Positions 46,908 to 55,227 of a stretch of DNA of 64,000 bases are shown piece after piece. Within the stretch, counting starts at the first letter, position 1. Each line of letters opens with the position of its first letter. A program made the position numbers and the translations under genes. The stretch is from the NCBI RefSeq assembly GCF_002090135.1, contig NZ_BBRL01000004.1, positions 806,001 through 870,000 on the forward strand, written 5' to 3'. A model generated the notes under the pieces. The model worked only from the letters and a program-made list of their open reading frames with translations, made no database searches and was not told the origin of the DNA. The stretch is from Demequina sp. NBRC 110055. Lineage in GTDB: Bacteria; Actinomycetota; Actinomycetes; Actinomycetales; Demequinaceae.

Positions 46908-47710
46908 GCATGGCGCAACCGGCCCCCATTATCTCAATTGTAACCGTCACGTTTAATGACCTTGAGAATCTCAAGCTCGCATGCGAGAGCGTCTTGCGCC
47001 AGGAGAGCGCGAGTTTTGAGCACATCATTGTCGACGGAGGGTCTAGTGACGGGACCGCCGAATGGGTAGAATCGACCTATGCACTGGACGTAGATTGTAA
47101 ATTTTCATCGGGGCCCGACGACGGCATTTTCGATGCCATGAATCGAGGCCTCAGAGTCGCTACTGGCGAACTCGTCTTGTTCATGAATGGTGGAGATCGC
47201 CTTCCACGCGCCGACTCGCTCGCTGCGGTATCAGAGAGCTATCGCCGTGAGCAGTGGGAATGGTCTTATGGGGCGATCACATATGTTGACGATGAGCTTA
47301 CTCCGATACGTGACTACTCAAACCCGACTTTCAGCCTACGTCGGTTGTCTCTCGGTCTGGACTTCGTGCCACATCCGACTCTTTTCGCAAAGCGTTCAAT
47401 CCTCTTGGAGGAAGGAGGATTCAATTTACGTTTCGGATTCTCAGCGGATCAGGAGTTGGCGGTGCGTCTAGCGAGTCATGGAATGCCCAAGGTTTTCCGA
47501 GAAGTCCAGTCTTTGTACAAGATTAATGGCGCACACGGCGCGAGCTCCTCGATCGGAACTGCGCGTCGCTACCAGGAAATTCGCAAAAGCCACCAAATGC
47601 GGTTGGGTGCATCTGTAATGCTAGACGAGATTTTCACGATTATGCTCGCAGCACGTTGGGAAGCGGGACGCCTTAAGAGACGACTATTCGAGAGGTTCAA
47701 CTTAGCGTGA
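46904..47710 (+). CDS. Glycosyltransferase family 2
   Basis: This 268-residue GT-A glycosyltransferase has the nucleotide-binding start [20 protein letters not shown], the acidic motif [16 protein letters not shown], then [12 protein letters not shown] and LFMNGGDRL. These marks match the WcaA/EpsE-like GT2 subgroup. It is cytoplasmic and probably extends the lipid-linked repeat unit. The start overlaps the acyltransferase stop by 4 nt. The sugar donor cannot be deduced. Confidence 0.92.
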   Translation: MSMAQPAPIISIVTVTFNDLENLKLACESVLRQESASFEHIIVDGGSSDGTAEWVESTYALDVDCKFSSGPDDGIFDAMNRGLRVATGELVLFMNGGDRLPRADSLAAVSESYRREQWEWSYGAITYVDDELTPIRDYSNPTFSLRRLSLGLDFVPHPTLFAKRSILLEEGGFNLRFGFSADQELAVRLASHGMPKVFREVQSLYKINGAHGASSSIGTARRYQEIRKSHQMRLGASVMLDEIFTIMLAARWEAGRLKRRLFERFNLA

Positions 47711-48288
47711 GGTTTACCCAAACATATAGGCAATACACGTTTGCAGTTCGCGCGGACCGCGCTTCGCACAACAATCCACCCAGACGGGGTCTAAGACGCC
47801 TCCGTCACCCCGAGTTGGATTATCAGATACGGTTGCGCCAACTTGAGGCAGTCATGAGATTACCTGGCGTTCCAGGCCGACTTTTGGTGGTGGTCGCCCG
47901 GGCCCGTGTGGCGATCGCATCCTTGCGAACGGGAATCACGTTGGGGCCGAATGTCGCTGGACCCGGTCTAGGCATTGCTCATCACGGTAGCGTGGTAGTG
48001 AATGCGCACGCGCGCATCGGGTCTTTCGTGCGCATCCACTCAGCTACGAACATTGGTACCGATGGGACGGGTGCACCAGTCATCGGTAGCCGTGTTTACA
48101 TCGGTCCGGGCGCTGTGATCTATGGTCCTGTCCATGTGGGCGATGGTGCGGTCATTGGAGCGAATGCGGTAGTTAATAAGGACGTGCCCCCGGGCGTCAC
48201 AGTCGCGGGCGCTCCTGCCAAGGTGATTTCCCAGCGCGGCTCCGACGCGATCATGCCTCGCTGGTGGCCTCGCGATCATGAACACTGA
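47707..48288 (+). CDS. Serine-acetyltransferase-like hexapeptide transferase
   Basis: This 193-residue protein has a helical N-terminus and C-terminal hexapeptide repeats (GIAHHGSVVVNAHARIGSFV, VIGSRVYIGPGAVIYGPVHV) ending VTVAGAPAKVI, the fold of CysE and polysaccharide O-acetyltransferases. The position in the operon favours sugar acetylation over cysteine synthesis. GTG at 47707 overlaps the preceding stop by 4 nt. It is the second acyltransferase of the cluster. Confidence 0.85.
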   Translation: MRFTQTYRQYTFAVRADRASHNNPPRRGLRRLRHPELDYQIRLRQLEAVMRLPGVPGRLLVVVARARVAIASLRTGITLGPNVAGPGLGIAHHGSVVVNAHARIGSFVRIHSATNIGTDGTGAPVIGSRVYIGPGAVIYGPVHVGDGAVIGANAVVNKDVPPGVTVAGAPAKVISQRGSDAIMPRWWPRDHEH

Positions 48289-48324
48289 GAGAAGCGCCTC
48301 GCTTCGCCCTGCGATGGGAAGAGA

Positions 48325-49416
48325 ATGAAGATTGTTGTGGTGCTCCCTAGCATTCAAGGTGGAGGAGCGGAGTACGTAGGTCTAACTTGGGCGCGAGAGC
48401 TCGCGGCGCGTGGCCACAATGTGACCTTGGCGCTCTCGGCTCCACCTGAGCCGGGGGCGGCGCCACCCGAGTTAGGCATCGTTCTGATGCGCGGCGGAGG
48501 CCTTGTCCGCAAGTCGCGGTCACTAGCGCGCCTAATCAAGAAATCGCAACCCGACATAGTGCTTAGTCTGATGCCATTCTTCAACATCATGGCGTTGACC
48601 GCTCGTCTACAAACTCCTAGTTCCATCCCGGTGAAAGTCATCATTAGCGGCCGCAACGTCGATCGACTAAGTCGGAAACATCTAGGCTTGTCGGGCCGCG
48701 TCCAAGAATTGATCGCAAAGGCTCTTTATCGATATTGTGATGGATACGTCGCTATCTCGCACCCTGTGGCGGCAGAGGCCATATCGCATTACGGGATTCC
48801 CCAGGATAAAACCGTTGTGGTCCGCAATCCTGCCATGGGGAAAGTCTCTGAGCCGGGCGCCTTGCAGCCGCGCTCGGCGGAAGCGTCTAAGCACCTGTCC
48901 ATCGTCGTTCCTGCACGCTTGGTTGCTCAGAAGAGACCTCTGCTTGCGGTCGATATTGCGGCTTGGCTAAGAGACCAAGGGATCACGGCACGTGTACACT
49001 ACTTCGGAGCCGGGCCCTTACTAAAGGAAATCCAAATCTACGGTGCACGACGAGACGTAGACATCGAGATGCACGGCAGTCCCGGCGATTGGTTTGAACG
49101 CATTCCAGTCAATTCCGTTGTCGTTCTACCGTCGTATACCGAGGGCTTCGGAAATGTCCTTGTCGAGGCGACCGCGCTAGGATTTCCAGTTGTGGCCTAC
49201 TCTGGCGCGCTCGGAGTAGCGGATGCCGTCATCCACGGAGTGACCGGTTTGCTGGTCGACATCGACCGTGTAGAGACATGGGGCGCGAGCGTGCTGAAAG
49301 CCTCGACCATCCAGCCGCCGTACCTGAGCGAGTGGCTACTGGGTTTCAGCATCGATGAGTCTACCGATGCCTTGGAACGTGTTCTGATCCACTTCAACCG
49401 TGGCGAAGATGCCTAA
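48325..49416 (+). CDS. Glycosyltransferase family 4
   Basis: This 363-residue GT-B glycosyltransferase starts IVVVLPSIQGGGAEYVGLTWA, the GT4 donor-domain opening, and has the C-terminal LPSYTEGFGNVLVEATALGFPVVAY, the retaining-GT4 E-x7-E type motif. It follows the acetyltransferase by 36 nt and overlaps the polymerase-like gene by about 16 nt. It most likely transfers a hexose or deoxyhexose in the repeat unit; specificity is unknown. Confidence 0.92.
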   Translation: MKIVVVLPSIQGGGAEYVGLTWARELAARGHNVTLALSAPPEPGAAPPELGIVLMRGGGLVRKSRSLARLIKKSQPDIVLSLMPFFNIMALTARLQTPSSIPVKVIISGRNVDRLSRKHLGLSGRVQELIAKALYRYCDGYVAISHPVAAEAISHYGIPQDKTVVVRNPAMGKVSEPGALQPRSAEASKHLSIVVPARLVAQKRPLLAVDIAAWLRDQGITARVHYFGAGPLLKEIQIYGARRDVDIEMHGSPGDWFERIPVNSVVVLPSYTEGFGNVLVEATALGFPVVAYSGALGVADAVIHGVTGLLVDIDRVETWGASVLKASTIQPPYLSEWLLGFSIDESTDALERVLIHFNRGEDA

Positions 49417-50731
49417 CTCAGGAATTCGGGCGACAGCGCCGGAAGGGACTTATAACAGGTATTTCGTGTCGCACCGCGATGGCAGGAGGAGTTTCCAGGC
49501 ACTGGTACTGGCACTAACTCTTTGGATGTCAGGTCTTCCTTTACTCGGCGGCACGGTTCTTCGGGTGGGGTACATCATCGTGATTGTCGTAGCGGTGGTG
49601 ATAGTAGTTGGCCGCCACCGGTATCCTCAGACGTCTCGCCTAATGAAGATATATGCTGCGCTGTGCCTCGCGGCTGGTGCCCAGACACTTTTGCAGATCT
49701 CGCTTCTAGGGAGAGAGTTCGATCTGCGAGTTGCCCTATCGCGCAGCATTGAGATCTCGGCGATCTTTGGTTTCACGATAGTCGTGTACTACTGCTTGAA
49801 GCGGTACGGCCTACGTTGGGCGGTCGCCCATGCCGCGGTCGGAATGCTGGTCGCCGCACCGCTCGTGAGTACCCGATTCTCGGAAAACCCGTGGAAGTTT
49901 GGCTTTGCATTTCCCCTGACTCTTATTGTAATGGCGATATTTGCCGGTCGTGGAAAGTTTGTTGCCTTAACGATTCTTTCTGCATCGTTCGCGCTTGGTA
50001 TCATCAATGATTATCGCAGCTGGTCCTTGGTAGTGGTCATCGCGATGCTCGCTCTTGCGGTTTCTCCACGTGGCGAAGGCCCAAGCGGTGCCCGTGTTTC
50101 GATTATCCAGTCCAGGCGTCTATGGGGTGTGTTAATCGCTTCAGGTGTCGCGGCCTGGCTGTTGTTACGTCTTGCGACGTCCGGAATGTTGGGAGAATAC
50201 GCTCAGCGACGAATTTCGGCGTCGCTCATTTACGCGGGCGATCCAGTTTCCGGTAGCCGCCCCGAATGGTCGGCCGCGATTGAGCTCATGCGGGGACAGC
50301 CCTTTGGTTACGGAACTGGAATTGTCCCCAACGGCGAGGAACTGTTGACTGCAACGTCCGCGATGCCGGTTCCCGACGCACTGAAACTACAGACGAATGT
50401 TGCGTCTGCGATGCTCGAAGGTCGATTTGAGTTTCACTCCGCGTTGTGGAATGCGTGGTCGAGCTTCGGCGTGATTGGGGCGATAATCGGTTTGGTTTCC
50501 CTGTTCACCCTGGCAGGAATGGGGGCAAGAATTGTTAGGGACTCTTACGGCCTCCCGATGGTGGCCGTAGGTATGCTCCTCCTGATTTGCGTCGCGGTCA
50601 TATGGGATATTCTGTTCTCGCCGACGCACGTCCAAGAGTTGGGCTTAGCTCTGGGCGTGGTTGGCTATTTTGCGGACATGCACAAAGAAACCGTTCGACG
50701 ACGCTCAAGACGGCTGAGTTTGTCTAAGTAA
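49400..50731 (+). CDS. Wzy-like O-antigen/polysaccharide polymerase
   Basis: This protein of about 443 residues has roughly 11-12 hydrophobic helices and one large extracytoplasmic loop, in which SGSRPEWSAAIELMRGQPFGYGTG lies close to a typical Wzy_C/O-antigen-ligase loop. It probably polymerises flipped repeat units at the outer membrane face, in the Wzx/Wzy route. GTG at 49400 or ATG at 49409 are both possible starts; neither has a strong ribosome site, and the gene overlaps the upstream GT4 stop, so coupling is likely. Its 3' end overlaps the convergent GT4 gene by 27 nt. Confidence 0.85.
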   Translation: MAKMPNSGIRATAPEGTYNRYFVSHRDGRRSFQALVLALTLWMSGLPLLGGTVLRVGYIIVIVVAVVIVVGRHRYPQTSRLMKIYAALCLAAGAQTLLQISLLGREFDLRVALSRSIEISAIFGFTIVVYYCLKRYGLRWAVAHAAVGMLVAAPLVSTRFSENPWKFGFAFPLTLIVMAIFAGRGKFVALTILSASFALGIINDYRSWSLVVVIAMLALAVSPRGEGPSGARVSIIQSRRLWGVLIASGVAAWLLLRLATSGMLGEYAQRRISASLIYAGDPVSGSRPEWSAAIELMRGQPFGYGTGIVPNGEELLTATSAMPVPDALKLQTNVASAMLEGRFEFHSALWNAWSSFGVIGAIIGLVSLFTLAGMGARIVRDSYGLPMVAVGMLLLICVAVIWDILFSPTHVQELGLALGVVGYFADMHKETVRRRSRRLSLSK

Positions 50732-51841
50732 GGTGGGGACCACAAGTGCTGCTGAGTTCGCTTGCATCGAGATACTGCAAAGTTGTCGGTCGAATTTGAA
50801 GACTTCGAGCAACCCTTCTGCAAGTTGTCGCGCGTCTGGCGATTGGACGCGGATACCGTTCTGAAAGCCGTCGAGGATGGAATCTTGGTCAGCTCCTGCG
50901 GTCGCGACGACCGGAGTGCCCGAGGCGCAGGACTCAAATAGAACACGCGGTGACCCCTCGAAATGTGACGTCATAAGCATCGCGGCGTGCTCTCGGTACG
51001 CATCCGCGACAGAATCTCTCGGGAGGGCTCCAGCAAATGTCAGTGCCGCAAATACACCCACGTTCCTAGCTTTGTCTTCCATCGCAGCGCGGAACGAACC
51101 ATCGCCGACAACTGTCATACGGGCCCCGGGCTCCAAGAGCAATAGTTCCCTTAGGACGTCAAGGGCGAATAGCGGGTTCTTTTGCTCTTCTAGCCGGCCA
51201 ACCCAGATCACACTCTTGGGCGACGGTGGCGTCGCGGTGAAATGAAAGACATCCGGGTTGTACCAGGTCTTGGACGCCTTAACACGGTTGGATTTCCTCG
51301 ATAGTCGCTCGCCGTCCTCCTTGTTAAATACGACAATCTTGGAAGCTCTTCGCAGAATGCGACTCTCTAGCCACGTGTAGACCTTGGGGAAACTCCGCCA
51401 ACTCGATTCGGAAGTTCTTCCGGTAAGACCGGAGGCGTTGTTATGAATAAACTGGATAATTTCGCGTCGTGACCCGAGTCCCAGCACGAATCCGGTTTCG
51501 ATCCGGTGAGTCTGAATTGGTCCAGCAGGCAACTGTCTGCGGTATTTCATGGTGCCCGCGATAAACGCGAACGAGTCCGGTAAGCGCAACTTTCTCCGCT
51601 TGCGCGTTCGGTCAATCCTTGCGACCGGCATAAAGGGTACAGTCTGACCTCGATAGTTTATGCTCGTCCAGCGACCAAGTGGGCGCTCGCCAGAACTGTC
51701 GATTCCCACAACGGCTATGGACTCTTGCTCCCCCTGGAAGCAGATGAGGTCGCTGATGCAAGTGTCGATCCCACCGGGCAAAAGATTATCAATTTCAATT
51801 TGCTCTGCGATGGTTCGACTTGCCTTAGGAGTGGTTGGCAC
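50705..51841 (-). CDS. Glycosyltransferase family 4
   Basis: This 378-residue GT-B enzyme has the donor-domain opening IDNLLPGGIDTCISDLI near residue 17, IQFIHNN, and the C-terminal SVIWVGRLEEQKNPLFALDVL and LMTSHFEGSPRVLFESCASGTPVVAT, the retaining GT4 motif pair. GTG at 51841 is the assumed start. It lies on the minus strand, opposite the upstream operon, and its end overlaps the polymerase gene by 27 nt. The flippase gene precedes it on the same strand with a 52-nt gap, so both probably share a transcript. Confidence 0.88.
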   Translation of the reverse strand: MPTTPKASRTIAEQIEIDNLLPGGIDTCISDLICFQGEQESIAVVGIDSSGERPLGRWTSINYRGQTVPFMPVARIDRTRKRRKLRLPDSFAFIAGTMKYRRQLPAGPIQTHRIETGFVLGLGSRREIIQFIHNNASGLTGRTSESSWRSFPKVYTWLESRILRRASKIVVFNKEDGERLSRKSNRVKASKTWYNPDVFHFTATPPSPKSVIWVGRLEEQKNPLFALDVLRELLLLEPGARMTVVGDGSFRAAMEDKARNVGVFAALTFAGALPRDSVADAYREHAAMLMTSHFEGSPRVLFESCASGTPVVATAGADQDSILDGFQNGIRVQSPDARQLAEGLLEVFKFDRQLCSISMQANSAALVVPTLLRQTQPS

Positions 51842-51893
51842 GGCTGGTTTGTTCCGTTCGGAGTATGGTCGCTATTGGATCGTTAACGCAGAT

Positions 51894-53213
51894 TCAACGG
51901 GTCGCAACCGTTCTGCGCACGGCGAGCGTCGTGAGTGGAATCGATTGAAATATAAATAGCGCGACTGCTGTTGCCAACACCGGTGCAGCGGGGCCGAGCG
52001 CGACAAGATGTGTTGCGAGAATGATCTTAACGGTGAGAGCAATCACCGCAGTGACAGCCTGTGCGCGTAGGCCACGGGCGTCCGTTAACAACATGCCGGC
52101 AGGTATGGTGATGGCTTGAACTAGAATTAGTGTACAGAACGCGCCCAGCAACCCATATGTGACATTCACCTCGCCCTGACCTATGGTTTTGAGCAACGGG
52201 GGTCCGATCGATATTAGGCCGATGGCCGCGACTGAGCCAAGCACAGCGGTCTGCTTATAAGCCTGTACAAGGATTGGTCGAGCCGGGAGCCCGGCTGCCC
52301 GAGCCCGTGAAAACTTTGGCCACAGCGATGCGCCGCCGGCCGTCAGGGCTGCAAGGAGCGGCGCGTACAACTGTGCCGCGAGAGAATACGATGCAAGTGC
52401 AGCCGGTGTTTGCGTTATGGCGAGAATGTATCGGTCGCTCTGGGTCAAGATCGGGGTAGCTACGAGCACGATAAGCATGGGCGCACCGGTGTGCCATAGG
52501 TTTATTCCCCGTGTCTTTAATTTCGATGTAGCAGTAGTCGCGATACTCCTGAGATTGACGAGTCGCCTTCTTGAAGCGTAACTGAGGCCAATTGCGCTGG
52601 CAAGGAGGGCTCCAACGGACGGAGCCGCGATAAGTATGATCGGGTGAAGCGAGAAGTAGACGGTGGCGACTGCAATCGCCGCCGTCACTGGGGCGTTCGT
52701 TGTTCCGATTGCAATTAAGACCCGGTTCTTTCCAGCGCCGAGCAAGATTCGTTTCCACAAGGACAGGGGGAGATTTATTGCAAAGAGGACAAGCGTAAGA
52801 GCCACGCCGCCAGTCACCCCGGGCATCCCTGGAACGCGCACTTGCAGTTGTGGTACGTGGTCAGATACAGCTGGCAAGAGGGCGGCTGCGAGTACTATTA
52901 CCGCTGCAACGAACGTCAATTTCCTGGCTGCCGCTGCAACCGTGAGTGTCACTATCCGACTGTTGTACGCGTTGGAGGATGCTGAAATAACGTTTGTCAC
53001 CGCAGCCCCAACTCCCAAGTCAGCGAAGGGAAGAAGGAGAACTGTCGACCATATGAGGGTGACGAGTGCAAACGCGCTCGGGCCGAGGGCGCCGATCACC
53101 AGCCAACTTGACCCGAGTGTCAGGACTCCAGACAGTACCGCAATGCTCAGGCGTACCGTCGAGTCGGTGAAAACCTCGTTGCGGAGCAGTAGGGCCTTGA
53201 GCTTACCTAGCAT
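51894..53213 (-). CDS. Wzx-like polysaccharide flippase
   Basis: This 439-residue integral membrane protein has about 12-14 transmembrane helices and the polysaccharide-transport layout: TVRLSIAVLSGVLTLGSSWLV at the start, FADLGVGAAVTNVIS in helix 2-3 and a TQSDRYILAITQTPAALASYSLA segment in the second half (D-R-Y with an A-x-Y-S helix). It should flip lipid-linked repeat units across the membrane for Wzy. Its GC content is lower than in the flanks. No ribosome site was clear before the ATG at 53213. Confidence 0.88.
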   Translation of the reverse strand: MLGKLKALLLRNEVFTDSTVRLSIAVLSGVLTLGSSWLVIGALGPSAFALVTLIWSTVLLLPFADLGVGAAVTNVISASSNAYNSRIVTLTVAAAARKLTFVAAVIVLAAALLPAVSDHVPQLQVRVPGMPGVTGGVALTLVLFAINLPLSLWKRILLGAGKNRVLIAIGTTNAPVTAAIAVATVYFSLHPIILIAAPSVGALLASAIGLSYASRRRLVNLRSIATTATSKLKTRGINLWHTGAPMLIVLVATPILTQSDRYILAITQTPAALASYSLAAQLYAPLLAALTAGGASLWPKFSRARAAGLPARPILVQAYKQTAVLGSVAAIGLISIGPPLLKTIGQGEVNVTYGLLGAFCTLILVQAITIPAGMLLTDARGLRAQAVTAVIALTVKIILATHLVALGPAAPVLATAVALFIFQSIPLTTLAVRRTVATR

Positions 53214-54019
53214 CCGGCTGCCCCAATCTAAGTGCGAGTCTGGTGCAAATGGCTGAGACAGTATACGAAGTCATCGCGTCTCGCGGAGTCACGTTGATCG
53301 CTGCAGAAACAAGGCGCGCGTTGAGCGCGCAGCGCCATTGGCGAAGAGCACCCGCTCCGCACGCTGGGTCCAGGCGGGGTGGCCATTGGGAGCGTTCCGG
53401 CGCGTGTGAGAACTCTGCACGCGTTCGAACTAGGAGTGATCAAAGTGTTCCTCAGTTGAGCTAGCCCGCTCTCCTTGCTAAGCCTATTACCGCAGGCTTC
53501 GACCGTCTTGGGAAGCTCGGGCCTCGTCTCCACGCACGAAGGTAGTTGCGTCGCATCCTCCACTAGGGTCAGGAGTGCCCGTGTGTTAGGCACGGGCGCC
53601 TGTTGATTGGAGCCTTCCGCTGCAATGACCTTCGGTTGCATTTCGCGTATGCAGGTATCGACGGCGAACGCCTTGACTTCAATGGCGTGGCCGCGGAGCC
53701 GCGGACCACGCCCTCGAGAGTGCTGAGAATCGCAGCGGGTTGTGGTGGCGGAGGTCTAGTAGTAAAGGCGTCCCACTTGGTCGCATTAAGGAATGTTTGT
53801 TGCGCGGGCACTTGCCCAGAGGTTCTATTGCTGACGATGTGTTGAGGTGGCTTGTAGCGCTCCTTGCCGCACTACGATCGAGTATCGAGGTCAAGGTGCC
53901 CTGCAACGACGTCAATGGCACGGCGATCGTTGCCCGCCGTTAATTGGATTGACGCGCGGTGGGGGACTGCAATCATCTTTGGTTAGAATATTGAGTAGAC
54001 GAGACGAGCTAGGTGGGCT
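53214..54019. other. 806-bp stretch without a convincing gene
   Basis: Only short open frames lie here (53228-53641 minus, 53243-53464 plus, 53603-53845 plus, 53740-53943 plus), none with a recognised family, good codon use or ribosome site. The plus-strand frame ending at 53943 has a locally protein-like tail (GRIKECLLRGHLPRG). The stretch may be decayed remains of a polysaccharide gene or a recombination scar. A -10-like TAGAAT near 53984 could serve the epimerase gene downstream. Confidence 0.5.
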
Positions 54020-55027
54020 ATGAAGATTTTCGTAACCGGCGCTGCCGGGTTTATTGGATTCCACGTGGCAGCGAGGCTTCTAAGCGAGGGACACGAGGTT
54101 CTGGGTTACGACGCGTTAACTGAGTACTACGATCCGGAACTTAAGCAGGCGCGCCTTGGAGTGCTGAGCAAGTTCTCGGGGTTCTCGTTTGAACGCGGGC
54201 TGCTTGAAGACGAGGGCCGCCTAGCAAAGGTCTACGCGACTTTCGCTCCTGAGCAGGTCTTTCATTTTGCTGCGCAGGCAGGTGTGCGGTACAGCATTGA
54301 GAACCCGAAGTCGTATATGGAGTCCAATGTTGGTGGAACTTTCTCATTGCTCGAGGCCATGCGCGTCCGCCCGCCTAGCCACTTCATGTTTGCGTCGACA
54401 TCGTCGGTCTACGGCGGGAATGTCGAGGTGCCATTCTGCGAAGACCATCGGACTGATGCGCCCGCATCGCTCTACGCCGCGACCAAGCGTGCTGGAGAAG
54501 CTATGTCTCACTCCTATTCCAGCCTTTACGCTATTCCAACCACGTGCTTTCGGTTCTTCACGGTCTATGGCCCTTGGGGCCGGCCCGACATGGCGCTATT
54601 TAAGTTTGTCGATGGTATTTTAAATGATCGCGTCATCGACATCTATGGTCACGGCAAAATGCGTCGTGACTTTACTTATATTGATGACCTCGTCGAGGGG
54701 ATCATTAGGTTGTCGAGGTCCGTGCCTCGTCCCGACGGGGACGCACGACAAGTCCTAGGCTCCTCGAACATCGCGCCTTGGAGAGTCGTCAATATCGGTA
54801 ATGGCAACCCGATCGAGCTGCTGCATTTCGTGCAGGTCATAGAAGAGACTTTGGGAGCAGTGGCTCGAAAAAACTTCATGGAAATGCAGCCCGGTGACGT
54901 AGTGCAAACCTATGCCGATGTCGATAGGCTCGAAAAATTGGTCGGCCATATCCCATTCACCTCCGTGCGTGAGGGGGTCAGGAAATTCGTCGCATGGTAT
55001 GGCGACTATTATGGAGATGGCCGCTAG
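54020..55027 (+). CDS. UDP-glucuronate 4-epimerase-like NAD-dependent epimerase
   Basis: This 335-residue extended short-chain dehydrogenase interconverts UDP-glucuronate and UDP-galacturonate. Marks are the NAD motif VTGAAGFIGFHVAARLL, YDALTEYYDPELKQARL (typical of the GAE/LspL group), the catalytic STSSVYGGN with YAATKRAGE, RFFTVYGPWGRPDMALFKF and GKMRRDFTYIDDLVEGI. The ATG at 54020 follows TAGGTGG. It sits just upstream of ugd, which supplies UDP-glucuronate, so together they should give UDP-galacturonic acid for an acidic polysaccharide. Codon use is still less GC-rich than in ugd. Confidence 0.93.
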   Translation: MKIFVTGAAGFIGFHVAARLLSEGHEVLGYDALTEYYDPELKQARLGVLSKFSGFSFERGLLEDEGRLAKVYATFAPEQVFHFAAQAGVRYSIENPKSYMESNVGGTFSLLEAMRVRPPSHFMFASTSSVYGGNVEVPFCEDHRTDAPASLYAATKRAGEAMSHSYSSLYAIPTTCFRFFTVYGPWGRPDMALFKFVDGILNDRVIDIYGHGKMRRDFTYIDDLVEGIIRLSRSVPRPDGDARQVLGSSNIAPWRVVNIGNGNPIELLHFVQVIEETLGAVARKNFMEMQPGDVVQTYADVDRLEKLVGHIPFTSVREGVRKFVAWYGDYYGDGR

Positions 55028-55207
55028 TGGTCGGAGTTTACCTCGATGGCGGCTTTTAATGGAATTCCTACGGTAGTCTTGTTCTTCTTCTGAGTTCCTT
55101 CGCCGAATCGTGGCTTATCCTTGCCTAACTGGGAAATGTGACAATCGCGACAAACGAGCTTGTGGTCGTGGCGCGCATCCCTCTCGCTAGCGTGAAGGGT
55201 GTCGCCT
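55024..55207 (-). pseudogene. Possible HNH-nuclease C-terminal remnant
   Basis: On the minus strand about 60 codons before a stop at 55024 read GGDTLHASERDARHDHKLVC then RDCHISQLGKDKPRFG. The LVCRDCH segment preceded by a GG-spaced His-rich stretch resembles the end of an HNH endonuclease. The frame continues only into ugd's antisense, with no start or N-terminal HNH part, so it would be a fragment. The evidence is weak. Confidence 0.22.
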
Positions 55208-55215
55208 CCGACCGC

Positions 55216-55221
55216 TAGTGT
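55216..55221 (+). promoter_or_regulatory. -10 hexamer TAGTGT for leaderless ugd
   Basis: TAGTGT, then TTGGGT (6 nt), then the ATG at 55228. The geometry matches the other leaderless starts and argues against the in-frame TTG at 55222. Confidence 0.55.
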
Positions 55222-55227
55222 TTGGGT

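Noticed and set aside
53603-53943. Short plus-strand frames in the 53.2-54.0 kb gap as genes
   Set aside because: No ribosome site, no family similarity, no conserved motif and mixed codon use; kept only as a note of decayed DNA.
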